Positions 31,453 through 39,330 of a DNA stretch of 44,922 bases are shown here, one piece after another (position 1 is the stretch's first letter; each line of letters opens with the position of its first letter). The notes below the pieces were generated by a model that had not been told where the DNA came from, made no database searches, and saw nothing but the letters and a program-made list of their open reading frames with translations. The DNA lies in assembly GCA_903923795.1 (NCBI GenBank), contig CAIXYX010000092.1:1-44922 (forward strand), given 5' to 3'. Both the position numbers and the translations under genes were made by a program. The stretch is from an uncultured Microcaldota archaeon. GTDB taxonomy: Archaea > Micrarchaeota > Micrarchaeia > Anstonellales > Anstonellaceae.

Positions 31453-32748
31453 CGCTGTCGACAATATTTTCTCCTCGTCGAGCGTGAGCAGTTTCCTCTC
31501 GCGCATGAGCCATTTGCCATTGACCATTGTGTCGGTGACATTCTGCGGGCCGGCCGAATAGACCAGCCAGCCGGCATTGTCGGTGAATGGCACGAGATTC
31601 GGGGATTTGGCATCAATCAAAACCAAATCGGCCAGATGACCGGGCTTGATGACACCGGCCTTGATGCCCAATGCTTTGGCGCCGGCTTCCGTTGCCATCT
31701 TGAGGTAATCATCAGCTTTGACAGCTGCGGCATCGAAGCGGAAATTCTTCTGCTCTATGGCCCCAACTTTCATGGACTCGAACATGTCGAGGGAATTGTT
31801 GGAGGCGGCGCCATCTGTGCCAAGAGAGACATTGACGCCTGCAGCCAAATATTCGGGGATTGGGGCTGCGCCGCCGCTGGCTAATTTTAGATTTGAAACT
31901 GGGCAGTGCGCGATGGAGGATTTGCGGGAAGCCAGCAATTTGACCTCGGATTTGCTCACATAAACTCCATGGGCAGCCACTGTGCTTGGAAGTAAACAGC
32001 CGCAGGAGTCGAGAAATTCGGCAGGCCTTTTCTTGTATAAGCCCAAAGTCTCGGCCAGTTCGGTGCGCGTCTCGGCCAAATGGATGTGGAGGATGACGTC
32101 AAGGCGCTTTGCGAGACGGGCTGATTCCACAAGCAACTCTTTTGAGCAGGTGTTGGTGGCATGGGGCGAGATGGAAGTTGTTATGCGCCCATCGGCTTTG
32201 CCGTTCCATTCTTTGGCAAATTTCTCGCCGATGGCTAATTCATCTTTCCCTTTTCCATCGAAATCAAATTCGATGCCATCGCCCGATTTCTTTCTGTCTA
32301 TCATGCTGTATCCGAGACAGGCTCGCATGCCGCTCTCGTCCACCACGCGCGCGATGGCATCCATGTGGAAATAATGCTCGTTGAAAGTTGTGGTGCCGAC
32401 TCTAATCATCTCGCAGGCAGCCAATTGCGTTCCTATGGCCATGGTTTTGGCATCCATCCTCGCCTCGCGAGGCCACATGCATGTGCGAAGCCATTGGGGA
32501 AGATGCAAGTCATCGCCAACGCCGCGCAGGAGGGACATCGGGGCGTGGGTGTGGGTGTTGATGAGACCGGGCAGGAGGATTTTGTTTTTGGCATCGACGA
32601 CATCGGAATGAGTAGATGAGGCGGATAACTTGCCCGGCAGCGCCACTTTCTCGATGATGCCCTCATCCGAGATGAACACATCTCTCGCGGGGAAAGAGTA
32701 TGGTGATTCTGACGAAAGCACCTTTGCGCCGGTGATTAGATAGGCCAT
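31426..32748 (-). CDS. Amidohydrolase: SAH/MTA/5'-deoxyadenosine deaminase type
   Basis: A 440-residue TIM-barrel metal-dependent hydrolase. Zinc ligands are in INTHTHAPMSLLRG, HIHLAETRTE and GTDGAASNNSLDMFESMK; AHGVYVSKSE and HCPVSNLKLASG complete the active site. These are the signatures of adenosine-nucleoside deaminases acting on S-adenosylhomocysteine, methylthioadenosine or 5'-deoxyadenosine (DadD/MtaD), which recycle SAM by-products. Beta-sandwich segments flank the barrel (MAYLITGAKV and VNGKWLMRERKLLTLD). The start at 32748 is 26 nt from a TATA-like TTTAAAAT. Exact substrate cannot be settled by eye. Confidence 0.9.
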   Translation of the reverse strand: MAYLITGAKVLSSESPYSFPARDVFISDEGIIEKVALPGKLSASSTHSDVVDAKNKILLPGLINTHTHAPMSLLRGVGDDLHLPQWLRTCMWPREARMDAKTMAIGTQLAACEMIRVGTTTFNEHYFHMDAIARVVDESGMRACLGYSMIDRKKSGDGIEFDFDGKGKDELAIGEKFAKEWNGKADGRITTSISPHATNTCSKELLVESARLAKRLDVILHIHLAETRTELAETLGLYKKRPAEFLDSCGCLLPSTVAAHGVYVSKSEVKLLASRKSSIAHCPVSNLKLASGGAAPIPEYLAAGVNVSLGTDGAASNNSLDMFESMKVGAIEQKNFRFDAAAVKADDYLKMATEAGAKALGIKAGVIKPGHLADLVLIDAKSPNLVPFTDNAGWLVYSAGPQNVTDTMVNGKWLMRERKLLTLDEEKILSTAQKTADGLK

Positions 32749-32769
32749 AGAGAGGTTTGGAAGAGGTGG

Positions 32770-32778
32770 ATTTTAAAC
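32770..32778 (-). promoter_or_regulatory. TATA-like box of the amidohydrolase gene
   Basis: GGTTTAAAATCC on the minus strand is centred about 26 nt before the start at 32748. Confidence 0.45.
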
Positions 32779-32838
32779 CGCTTAGGCTCTCCGCACAAAA
32801 ACAGACTGTTTTTCAATCGCCTCTATGGTTGGCAGAGT

Positions 32839-33234
32839 ATGGATGGTGTGTTTAGGAATCTGTTCTTCTCCCCGAAACAAATCGGCTTCCTCGCGTTCGG
32901 CCTCGCCATACTCGGCATGGGTTTGCTGTTCCTCTGGCCCTCTGATTCATCGTATGCGCCCATGCAGGCTTCGGCCATCACCATAGCGCGGGACGGGCAA
33001 TGGGTGCAATACGCCGGGCTCATCAGTTCGATGGTGAAGAAGACGGATGGATATTCGATTCGCGTCTGCGACGAGGATGGCGGATGCGCCACCGCTTATG
33101 TCGCATCCAATACGCCGGGGGCGCTTGATGTGGATGCGAAAAATACGGGCATGATGGTTCGCGTATCAGGCGAGGTGAGTTCGGTGAGCGGCGGGGGGAA
33201 ATTCGTGCGGGCGCACAAGATAGAGATAATTTGA
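32839..33234 (+). CDS. Membrane-anchored OB-fold-like protein
   Basis: A 131-residue protein with one N-terminal membrane helix (about residues 14-34, FLAFGLAILGMGLLFLW) and an outer or inner beta domain of about 85 residues. The domain pattern (GQWVQYAGLISSMVKKTDGYSIRVCDED, then MMVRVSGEVSSVSGGGKFV) resembles small OB-fold nucleic-acid-binding or tRNA_anti-like domains. Two cysteines flank a GG turn (VCDEDGGCA). It lies 24 nt upstream of the permease gene and may be co-transcribed. Function unknown. Confidence 0.68.
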   Translation: MDGVFRNLFFSPKQIGFLAFGLAILGMGLLFLWPSDSSYAPMQASAITIARDGQWVQYAGLISSMVKKTDGYSIRVCDEDGGCATAYVASNTPGALDVDAKNTGMMVRVSGEVSSVSGGGKFVRAHKIEII

Positions 33235-33258
33235 AAGAAGAGATAGGAGAATGAAAAA

Positions 33259-33996
33259 ATGCAGATTGACCCTATCAGCCTTTTCCTCGCCTTAATCGCC
33301 GGCATCATCACAAGCCTGTTGCCCGGCCTCCACCCGAACACGATTGGCGCCATATTGACGCCGTATTTTGGAGAAAATGACGCATGGCCGCTTGTCTTGA
33401 TCGCGCTTTTGGGCGTGCGGGTGGCATTGCAGTTTTTGCCATCCATTCTCGTCGGCGTGCCGGAAGGGGACACGCAAATCAGCCTTTTGCCTGGGCAGAG
33501 GATGAGAAATGAGGGGCGGGGGATGGAGGCGATTGGGATATGCGCATTCTCGGTTGTTGCCGCCACCACGCTTGCCCTGCTTCTCTCGCCGTTGATGATG
33601 CCTGTTTTGCCTGCCATGTTCGATGCGGTGAAGCCATGGACGGGCTGGCTGCTTCTGGCTGCGACCATTGCGCTGCTTTTTGACGAGAGAAATGCGAGAA
33701 AAATCGCTTTGGCAGGCATTGTGTTTATTCTTGCCGGGGATTGGGTGTTCTGGCGTCGAACAGACCGCTCATCGACCCGCTGTTCGCGCTTTTCGTCGGA
33801 TTCTTCACCATGCCCACATTGCTGCACGGGGACAGGATTGGCGGGGATGGTGGGGAGGACAAGAGAGGCGGAAAAAAGCGCAGCGGACAGCCGGGCAATG
33901 TTTTCTTCCATCCCCTTCTCCCTTACATCCTCTTGGGCGTGTGCTTGGGCGGATTGGCGGATTTGCTGCCCGGCATGTCCACGCCAGCGCAGATAG
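33259..33996 (+). pseudogene. TctA-like permease, N-terminal part (frameshifted)
   Basis: The first half of an archaeal TctA-family (DUF112/COG1784-like) membrane protein: MQIDPISLFLALIAGIITSL followed by LPGLHPNTIGAIL, then hydrophobic helices to LAGIVFILAGDWVF. After about residue 160 the frame loses hydrophobicity and becomes Arg/Ser/Cys-rich (RRTDRSSTRCSRFSSDSSPC) until a stop at 33996, whereas the next frame carries on the family pattern from 33741. A single missing G in the run at 33736-33739 would join the halves (AGGLGVLASN). GGAGA lies 8 nt before the ATG. It could be a true null allele, an assembly error in a homopolymer, or a programmed shift. Confidence 0.75.
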
Positions 33997-34466
33997 CTGT
34001 CTTTGCCGCCGTGCTGCTCCCGCTTGGCGAGCCGGCCGCTTTCCTTGCGTTGGTGGCCTCCATTGAGGCGAGCCATACGGCATTTGCTCTGACAAGCTCG
34101 GCCACTGTCGGAGTGGCGCGGGTGGGCGTGGTGGCCATGGTGGCCTCCATAAGCCCGATTCGGCCCGAAAGTTTGCCTTTACTGATGGGCATGTTCGCTT
34201 TGTCTGTAGGGGTGGGAGCATTGGCTTTGCTCTGGATTGGGAAAAGAGCGATGGCGCATTGGTCATCGATTGACTGGACGATGCTGGCACGGCTGCTGTC
34301 CGTTTATCTTGTGCTCGCCATATTTCTCAACGACGGATTGCCGGGCGTGATAGTTTTGGCATCTGCCACGGCGATTGGCATGCTGCCCGGCGCTTGGCAT
34401 GTGAGAAGGACGCATGTGATGGGCGCGCTGATTCTGCCTGCAATGCTGCATGCATTCGGGATGTAG
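33741..34466 (+). pseudogene. TctA-like permease, C-terminal part (frameshifted)
   Basis: The second half of the permease, in the frame minus-one relative to the upstream part. It reads LGVLASNRPLIDPLFALFVG, FFTMPTLLHGDRIGG, a Lys/Arg/Gly-rich loop, HPLLPYILLGVCLGGLADLL with PGMSTPAQIAVFAAVLLP, and more helices ending in LPAMLHAFGM. The second PGxxTPAQ-like block mirrors the PGLHPNT block of the first half, as expected for the internal pseudo-symmetry of this family. No Shine-Dalgarno is evident before the TTG at 33741, so it is not a separate gene. The stop codon overlaps the first bases of structured element B. Confidence 0.75.
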
Positions 34467-34535
34467 GGGGGAATCAGGAATAGCGTAAAACTGAAGGAGG
34501 GACATCTGAAAAGCATGTGTTCCCCCCTGCGGTTC
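34465..34535 (+). repeat. 71-nt GC-rich repeated element, copy B (possible structured RNA)
   Basis: Homologous to 23860-23930 over its whole length without gaps. AGGGGGGA is at 34465-34472 (overlapping the stop codon of the permease), the second G-run here is AGGAGGGA (34495-34502), and TCCCCCCT is at 34521-34528. The outer complement AGGGGGGA/TCCCCCCT is invariant between copies; the second G-run has one change that would create an A-C mismatch. The intergenic remainder to S8e (34536-34613) holds ATTAAAAAG at 34547-34555, a likely promoter. Confidence 0.75.
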
Positions 34536-34613
34536 CGGCATAAGGATTAAAAAGAACCCGCCGCCAAAGAGAAGCCAACAACCCTTATTCGATCCAATCG
34601 GTAGGTGTTATTT

Positions 34614-34997
34614 ATGGAGAATTATCACAAACCCTTCAAGGCAACGGCCCGAGGCACGGGCGGCAAACGCACGCGCAACAGCGACAAGAAGCTGGCGCAT
34701 TTCGGCCAGCCGCCCACCAACCCAAAACTTGGTGAGAAAGAGAACCGCCTCGTGAAGCACACCCGCGGCGGAAACATCAAGCCGAAGCTCAAGACAACTT
34801 CTTTCATGAACCTGCTCATGCCTTCCGGCATGAAGAAGGTGAAAATCCGCAACGTGACGGAGACGAAAGACAACCGCCATTACGCGCGGCAGAACATTTT
34901 GACAAAAGGCGCCATAGTCGACACCGAAGCCGGCAAGGCCAAGGTGACGAACCGCGTGGGGCAGGACGGCGTTGTCAACGGCATTTTAGTGAAGTAA
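34614..34997 (+). CDS. rps8e: Ribosomal protein S8e
   Basis: A 127-residue small-subunit ribosomal protein of the archaeal/eukaryotic S8e family. It has the Arg/Lys-rich N-terminus (KATARGTGGKRTRNSDKK), the FGQPPTNPKLGEKE segment, VKHTRGGNIKPKLK, and a final beta part (TKGAIVDTEAGKAKVTNRVG followed by QDGVVNGILV). ATG 34614 has AGGTG 6 nt upstream, so the in-frame GTG at 34605 is rejected. Cgi121 follows after 28 nt. Confidence 0.95.
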   Translation: MENYHKPFKATARGTGGKRTRNSDKKLAHFGQPPTNPKLGEKENRLVKHTRGGNIKPKLKTTSFMNLLMPSGMKKVKIRNVTETKDNRHYARQNILTKGAIVDTEAGKAKVTNRVGQDGVVNGILVK

Positions 34998-35025
34998 ATT
35001 AAACACAGATGCTCAAGGGCATTCT

Positions 35026-35481
35026 ATGCTCTCGGCCCTTTTAGTCCGCTCATCGCGGCCATTTTCACAATGCTTAATGGAGATGCGGGAGAGGAAATTA
35101 TCGGCCACATTGGCGGATGCACAGGCAGTCTATTCGCCAAACCACCTCGAGATGGCGGCAGAATTAGCCGCGAAAAGTTTGGCAGATGGCACGGCGGTTT
35201 CTTCTCGAGTTGAGATGGAATTTTTGCTCTGGTTGGGCATGAGCACACATGTGCAGGCCGCTTTGGAGAGAGTCGGTGCGAAAGACGGGCAGATGGCTTG
35301 GCTGGTTCTGCTTGATGCGGATGCGAAAGATAAAGACGCGGAAAAACTCGCCGACGAGCTTTGCTTGGAAAAAATTAAACAGAAAGATTCGGCTATCAAT
35401 CCCCGCGCATTGGTTTTGTTCGGCGTGAAAAACGAGGATGCACTGTTCGAGAAGATGGCATTGTGCCGAATAGTGAATTAG
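35026..35481 (+). CDS. cgi121: KEOPS complex subunit Cgi121
   Basis: A 151-residue protein of the Cgi121/TPRKB family, the KEOPS subunit that binds the tRNA 3' CCA end during t6A37 modification. Visible are the N-terminal strand, SPNHLEMAAELAAKSLADG, RVEMEFLLWLGMSTHVQAAL followed by ERVGAKDG (the family core, usually E-xLLY-xxG-RQI...A-GVKDG), and NPRALVLFGVKNEDAL. GTAAATTAAAC at 34994-35004 is centred 27 nt before the ATG, fitting a leaderless start. The other KEOPS genes are not in the window. Confidence 0.8.
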   Translation: MLSALLVRSSRPFSQCLMEMRERKLSATLADAQAVYSPNHLEMAAELAAKSLADGTAVSSRVEMEFLLWLGMSTHVQAALERVGAKDGQMAWLVLLDADAKDKDAEKLADELCLEKIKQKDSAINPRALVLFGVKNEDALFEKMALCRIVN

Positions 35482-35504
35482 AAGCCTGATTGTAGATGCG
35501 GGGC

Positions 35505-35732
35505 TCATAACGCCTTCTCGAACTGCTCGCGCGTCATATTCAGGTCCTTTTTGATGATTTTGAGCAGAAGGCCGGGCCCTAATTCTTCGCCGGAATGGAG
35601 CGGGATGACCGCCACGCGGCCATCTGCATGTTTATAGACGCCATGGCTCCCAGTCTGGCCTACAAAAGAGAAACCTAAACGCTCGACAATTCGGGCCAGC
35701 TCGCGGCCCGTCAGGCGGGGCAGCCGAGGCAT
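35505..35732 (-). CDS. hicA: HicA toxin (mRNA interferase-like)
   Basis: A 75-residue double-stranded-RNA-binding-fold toxin. It has PRLTGRELARIVERLGFSFV, the catalytic-histidine motif TGSHGVYKHADG, VAVIPLHSGEELGPGLLLKI and a C-terminal LNMTREQFEKAL. HicA cleaves mRNA in translation and is neutralised by HicB. The ATG at 35732 has GAGGT 7 nt upstream, inside the end of hicB; 3 nt separate the two genes. The order antitoxin-toxin is the less common of the two known arrangements. Confidence 0.92.
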   Translation of the reverse strand: MPRLPRLTGRELARIVERLGFSFVGQTGSHGVYKHADGRVAVIPLHSGEELGPGLLLKIIKKDLNMTREQFEKAL

Positions 35733-35735
35733 TGT

Positions 35736-35945
35736 TTAGACCTCGACAACTTGGATACCGACGAACACGTCCCGTTTGAGCGGTGCCTTCGAAAATGAGA
35801 GATAAGCTAATATGGCCTCTTTGGTGCGCTCAATCAAATCAGTCATATTCTTGGCTTGGGTGTGGCAGCCCGGAAGCCCCACCACCTCGGAAACCAGCCA
35901 GCCGTCTTCGTCCCGCTCGACCAGCATTGTGTATTTGTTTGTCAT
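35736..35945 (-). CDS. hicB: HicB antitoxin
   Basis: A 69-residue antitoxin of the HicB/UPF0150 partial RNase H-like fold: YTMLVERDEDGWLVSEVVGL, then PGCHTQAKNMTDLIERTKEA and a C-terminal strand DVFVGIQVVEV. It lacks any helix-turn-helix or ribbon-helix-helix DNA-binding extension, so direct autorepression is unlikely unless supplied by another protein. GGTGA lies 6 nt before the ATG, and an AT-rich TTTATTTGG about 40 nt upstream is a possible TATA box. It is coupled to hicA. Confidence 0.92.
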   Translation of the reverse strand: MTNKYTMLVERDEDGWLVSEVVGLPGCHTQAKNMTDLIERTKEAILAYLSFSKAPLKRDVFVGIQVVEV

Positions 35946-36026
35946 TTGGATTCACCGGATAGTATATGGGCGCCGGAACCAAATAAACCTATCGCTGTCG
36001 AGGCAGTGGAGCGGTTTGCCACTGAA

Positions 36027-37415
36027 TCAATCCGCCCTCGTGATATACCGATACACCATGTCCCTGTCCACAGGCAAATCCAAACCCAATACGCGATGAA
36101 CAAAGATAATGATGTCCACCGCGCGGTTCGGCTCTATTTTTGTGCGCGCGGCGATGTCGCGCAAGGATTCGGCCTTGCCAATCATCTGATAGATGAGCAA
36201 ACCCTCGCGGCCGAAGCGCTTGTACACTGCCAAGCCATTGTCGCCGTAGCGGTGGCGCACCTCGGCGCGGTTGAGCTGCTTGAATGAGATGAGGCCGGCC
36301 TTGCCCAATTCGCCCAAAATGACGTCGAGGTCGCGCAGCGAGAGTCCTGTTTCTGTGGAGAGTTGCACGAAATCCTTGTTGCTGTCGACATGCTTGAGCA
36401 AATCATTGCCGACGTGGCCGAATTTCATCGAGAGGATTGCCTTTGTGCGGGCTTGGTTGAAGATTGATGGGTGGGAATTGAGAACAGGCACGTCGATTGG
36501 CAGGGCGTCGGGGGAGAGACTTTCACCTGCCGAGGCGTCACCAGACTCCACCATGGGCTTGAAACCAACCCCATCATCGCCCATTTTCGGCATGGCGGGA
36601 TGCCCGCCGGCTGTCGGCGGGGCCGCGCCGGGCGGAGTGGCGCCTGACGTGTTGGGGCCGGAAGTGGCGGAACCGCCGCTCGGCCCGCGCAGGGGGCGGT
36701 CGAGTTTTATGATGCCCTGCTCGTTCATGAATTCGAGAATTTCCACAAGTTTCGATTCGGACAAGCCCGTCTCGTTGAGTATGTCCTCGGCAGTGCGCTC
36801 GCCGTCGATTAGCGTGTAGACCTGCAAACCGACCTGTCCGTATTTGTCGAATATGATTTTCTCCAAAGGCGAGCGGGCGGGCGAGGTTGGAGCGCCTTTG
36901 TCCTCTCTGCCGGCATTCGACGAGCGGATGTTTGATGATGAGCGGGAAGACTCGGGAGATGGAGAGGAGCGGGAGGATGACTGGCGGTCCGGGGAAGGGG
37001 AAGAAGAACCGCTGGGAGAAGATGAAGGAGAATTATCCGAGTTGACGGGAGGGGCGGCTGGAGGCCTTGACGATTGGCTTGAGAATTGCGAGAGAGGAGG
37101 TGCGGATGGCTGGACAGAACGCCTGTTCTCGTCTGAAGGCGGGCGTTCGGCCGCGTTTGATATGGGCGCTGCCCCTGCGCCCTCCTCGTGAATCGCGCCG
37201 TCGTTTATGAGTTGTGTGACGATTTTGACGAAAAGCTCCTCATCGACTCCGCTTATCGCGAATATCTCGCGCGCGCTGCGCAGGCCGTCGAACTCGTCGT
37301 AGACCGCGGCCCCCGGAGGGCCGAAGTTCTTGAGTATGCGGTTCTTGTTCTTGAACCGATCGAGCGGAGTCTGCTCCATTTTGGAGTATATCCGCCCCAT
37401 GTCGAATTGCGCCAT
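36027..37415 (-). CDS. Multi-winged-helix protein with Ser/Pro-rich linker
   Basis: A 462-residue cytosolic protein. At least four similar winged-helix-like repeats can be read: RILKNFGPPGAAVYDEFDGL..., KYGQVGLQVYTLIDGERTAE with DILNETGLSESKLVEIL, KFGHVGNDLLKHVDSNKDF with LSTETGLSLRDLDVIL, and RFGREGLLIYQMIGKAESL with IAARTKIEPNRAVDII. A Ser/Pro-rich linker of about 85 residues follows the first repeat and a Gly/Pro-rich linker follows the second. Such repeats suggest DNA or protein binding. It is divergent from the winged-helix/coiled-coil gene at 37599. ATG 37415 has a weak GGCGGT upstream; the frame stays open to 37502. Confidence 0.75.
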   Translation of the reverse strand: MAQFDMGRIYSKMEQTPLDRFKNKNRILKNFGPPGAAVYDEFDGLRSAREIFAISGVDEELFVKIVTQLINDGAIHEEGAGAAPISNAAERPPSDENRRSVQPSAPPLSQFSSQSSRPPAAPPVNSDNSPSSSPSGSSSPSPDRQSSSRSSPSPESSRSSSNIRSSNAGREDKGAPTSPARSPLEKIIFDKYGQVGLQVYTLIDGERTAEDILNETGLSESKLVEILEFMNEQGIIKLDRPLRGPSGGSATSGPNTSGATPPGAAPPTAGGHPAMPKMGDDGVGFKPMVESGDASAGESLSPDALPIDVPVLNSHPSIFNQARTKAILSMKFGHVGNDLLKHVDSNKDFVQLSTETGLSLRDLDVILGELGKAGLISFKQLNRAEVRHRYGDNGLAVYKRFGREGLLIYQMIGKAESLRDIAARTKIEPNRAVDIIIFVHRVLGLDLPVDRDMVYRYITRAD

Positions 37416-37567
37416 ACACATACCGCCACATATTGCATATCGCCGGCTGCATTCCCGCTGCCACAGGCGCCGATTACGCCCATGGCATGCGCAGGCCATC
37501 AAGCACGTCTGCGAGACGCCGATGACATGCCCATGCCACGCCTGCGTCTTGGAGCACGAGTGTAATG

Positions 37568-37575
37568 TTTAAAAG
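37568..37575 (+). promoter_or_regulatory. TATA-like box of the winged-helix/coiled-coil gene
   Basis: TTTAAAAG is centred about 27 nt before ATG 37599, with no Shine-Dalgarno; this fixes the start. Confidence 0.5.
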
Positions 37576-37598
37576 CGTTCGAATTGTGCGCAAGACCT

Positions 37599-39245
37599 AT
37601 GGGGCTGGACGACCTACTGATCAGCACGGGAGTGGATGCGCTCATAAAACTCGTGCGCGAGCGGGGCCGAGTGGACATCAAGGTGGCGGCGAGCACACTC
37701 AAATTGCCTTTGCAGACAGTCGAGGACTGGACCCGCGTGCTCGAGGGAGAAGGCCTCATCAAAATAGAGTACCAGCTCACCAACGTCATACTTGTCTGGA
37801 AAGCGGCGAGCGGCGAGGAAGTGAAGGCCCGCGGCGTGGCCATAACGCACAAGAAGAACGACACGGTCGCCAAGATTGAGGCCATCCAGACAAGCGTGCA
37901 GCAGAGCCAGGTCGAGCTTGGCGCATTGCAGGAGCAGATGACGCTTACCAATCAGAAGACGCACGAGCAGATGGAGCGGCTGTCAAAAGACCTGAGCGAG
38001 AGCAACAAGCTCAGCGAGCAGGCCGCGGATTTGCTGAATGCCAAACAGGCGCAGATAAAGCAGATGCAGGAGGAGTCGGAAGGGCTCCGTGCCGAGCTGG
38101 CAAGATTCGCACAGGCGATGAAAGAGATTCCCGGGCGCGAGAATCTGGCCTCATCTCCGGCAAAGGTGAAAAGGCTGGCAGACGAGGAGGACCGGCTGGC
38201 CGAGAAGATGAAGGCGACGGAAGGCGTGTTCGAGAAAGTCGAGTCTGACATTCGGGCGCTCAATGACCGGATTGACAACGACCGCACCGGTGCCGAACTC
38301 GCCGAGATAAAGAAAACGCTTGAAGACCTCCAGTTCTCGCGCTCGGAGATGGTGAAGAACGCGCAGACGCTCACACGTGAATCTCAGATGCTGGGCGAGG
38401 AAGTGGAAAAAGTCGGCGCCCGCATAAAGGAGATTGAGGGGCACAAGAACGGACTGGTCAGGCCCGAGAAGCTGCTCGCGCAGGCCGAGGCGCTCGCGAA
38501 GACTGTTGCAAAGCAGCGCGAGAATGTGCTCGGAGACATGTCGTCCGAACTCGATGCGGTGCGGCGGCAGGTGCAGGCTTACACGCAGGCCCAATACCAG
38601 TATCAGACCATTTCCACGCGCAGCGAGGCTTTGCGGGGGCAATTGGCGCAGCAGGGCCATGAATTGGGCGAATTGTCGCAGGCGCTCACCGCGGCCACCA
38701 CAGTCTATAATCAGGACCTGGTGGAGGCTCGCGACCATTTGGAAGAACAGCAGGGCAAATACGCCAAATTGGAGGAGAAGGCGAAGAAGGTCGAATACAT
38801 CCTCGGACACTTGCAGGAATTGAAGACGGAGGGGGACATATTGTCGGCGAAATTATCAGGCATAATCAAAGAGGCCAATTTGATGACGTCGCTCGGACCG
38901 GTCGCGGGCGGCTCCGGCCCGGAAACGGCAGCAGGGCCGAAAAATGAGGGCAGACAGAAAACAGACAAAGTCAGCGGGACTTCGGATGACCGCGGGCCGT
39001 CGAGCCACTTGTCACTGCCTGGCTCGGCCACGGGAGCATCGAGCGCGCTCGGAATCGGCGTGCAGGGCGCCGGCGGAGCGGGAGCGCATGGCATCGGCGG
39101 GGCGGATAATCTGCCGGCTGAATTGGTGCAGCGCATCGCCCTGACCACAGCCGAGGAGGAGGAATTCGAGAAGAAGAGACAGGAGCTCGGATTTCTGATA
39201 AGAAAGATGTGGGACGAGGACAGGAATACGGGGCATGGGGCTTAG
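37599..39245 (+). CDS. Winged-helix plus long coiled-coil protein
   Basis: A 548-residue protein. Residues about 1-70 form a small winged helix (LISTGVDALIKLVRERGRV, then DIKVAASTLKLPLQTVEDWT with RVLEGEGLIKIEY), of the same kind as the repeats in the divergent gene. Residues about 85-430 are a long heptad-patterned coiled coil (for example SVQQSQVELGALQEQMTL; EERLAEKMKATEGVFEKVE-like stretches), broken near residue 190 and elsewhere. A Gly/Ser-rich linker and a short C-terminal helix (EEEFEKKRQELGFLIRKMW) end it. It looks like a structural or scaffold protein that contacts DNA or a partner at its N-terminus. Function unknown. Confidence 0.75.
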   Translation: MGLDDLLISTGVDALIKLVRERGRVDIKVAASTLKLPLQTVEDWTRVLEGEGLIKIEYQLTNVILVWKAASGEEVKARGVAITHKKNDTVAKIEAIQTSVQQSQVELGALQEQMTLTNQKTHEQMERLSKDLSESNKLSEQAADLLNAKQAQIKQMQEESEGLRAELARFAQAMKEIPGRENLASSPAKVKRLADEEDRLAEKMKATEGVFEKVESDIRALNDRIDNDRTGAELAEIKKTLEDLQFSRSEMVKNAQTLTRESQMLGEEVEKVGARIKEIEGHKNGLVRPEKLLAQAEALAKTVAKQRENVLGDMSSELDAVRRQVQAYTQAQYQYQTISTRSEALRGQLAQQGHELGELSQALTAATTVYNQDLVEARDHLEEQQGKYAKLEEKAKKVEYILGHLQELKTEGDILSAKLSGIIKEANLMTSLGPVAGGSGPETAAGPKNEGRQKTDKVSGTSDDRGPSSHLSLPGSATGASSALGIGVQGAGGAGAHGIGGADNLPAELVQRIALTTAEEEEFEKKRQELGFLIRKMWDEDRNTGHGA

Positions 39246-39299
39246 CGCGCAGATGAAAGCATGACCGATGCACACGAGCCGGCATTTCCGCCATCCATC

Positions 39300-39307
39300 T
39301 TAATTAA
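39300..39307 (+). promoter_or_regulatory. TATA-like box of uvrB
   Basis: TTAATTAA is centred about 27 nt before GTG 39331, supporting this GTG as a leaderless start. Confidence 0.45.
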
Positions 39308-39330
39308 CTCCCATTGAGCCAATCTAACCC

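Noticed and set aside
33741..34466. Independent gene for the C-terminal half of the permease
   Set aside because: It has no ribosome-binding site or promoter, begins in mid-fold, and the upstream frame supplies the missing half of the family.
36271..37191. Plus-strand frames opposite the multi-winged-helix gene
   Set aside because: The repetitive Glu/Gly/Asp runs come from the Ser/Pro-rich linker read backwards; there is no start signal.
37577..37590. tRNA T-loop-like GTTCGAATT
   Set aside because: It is an isolated match in the promoter-leader of the coiled-coil gene with no surrounding cloverleaf.
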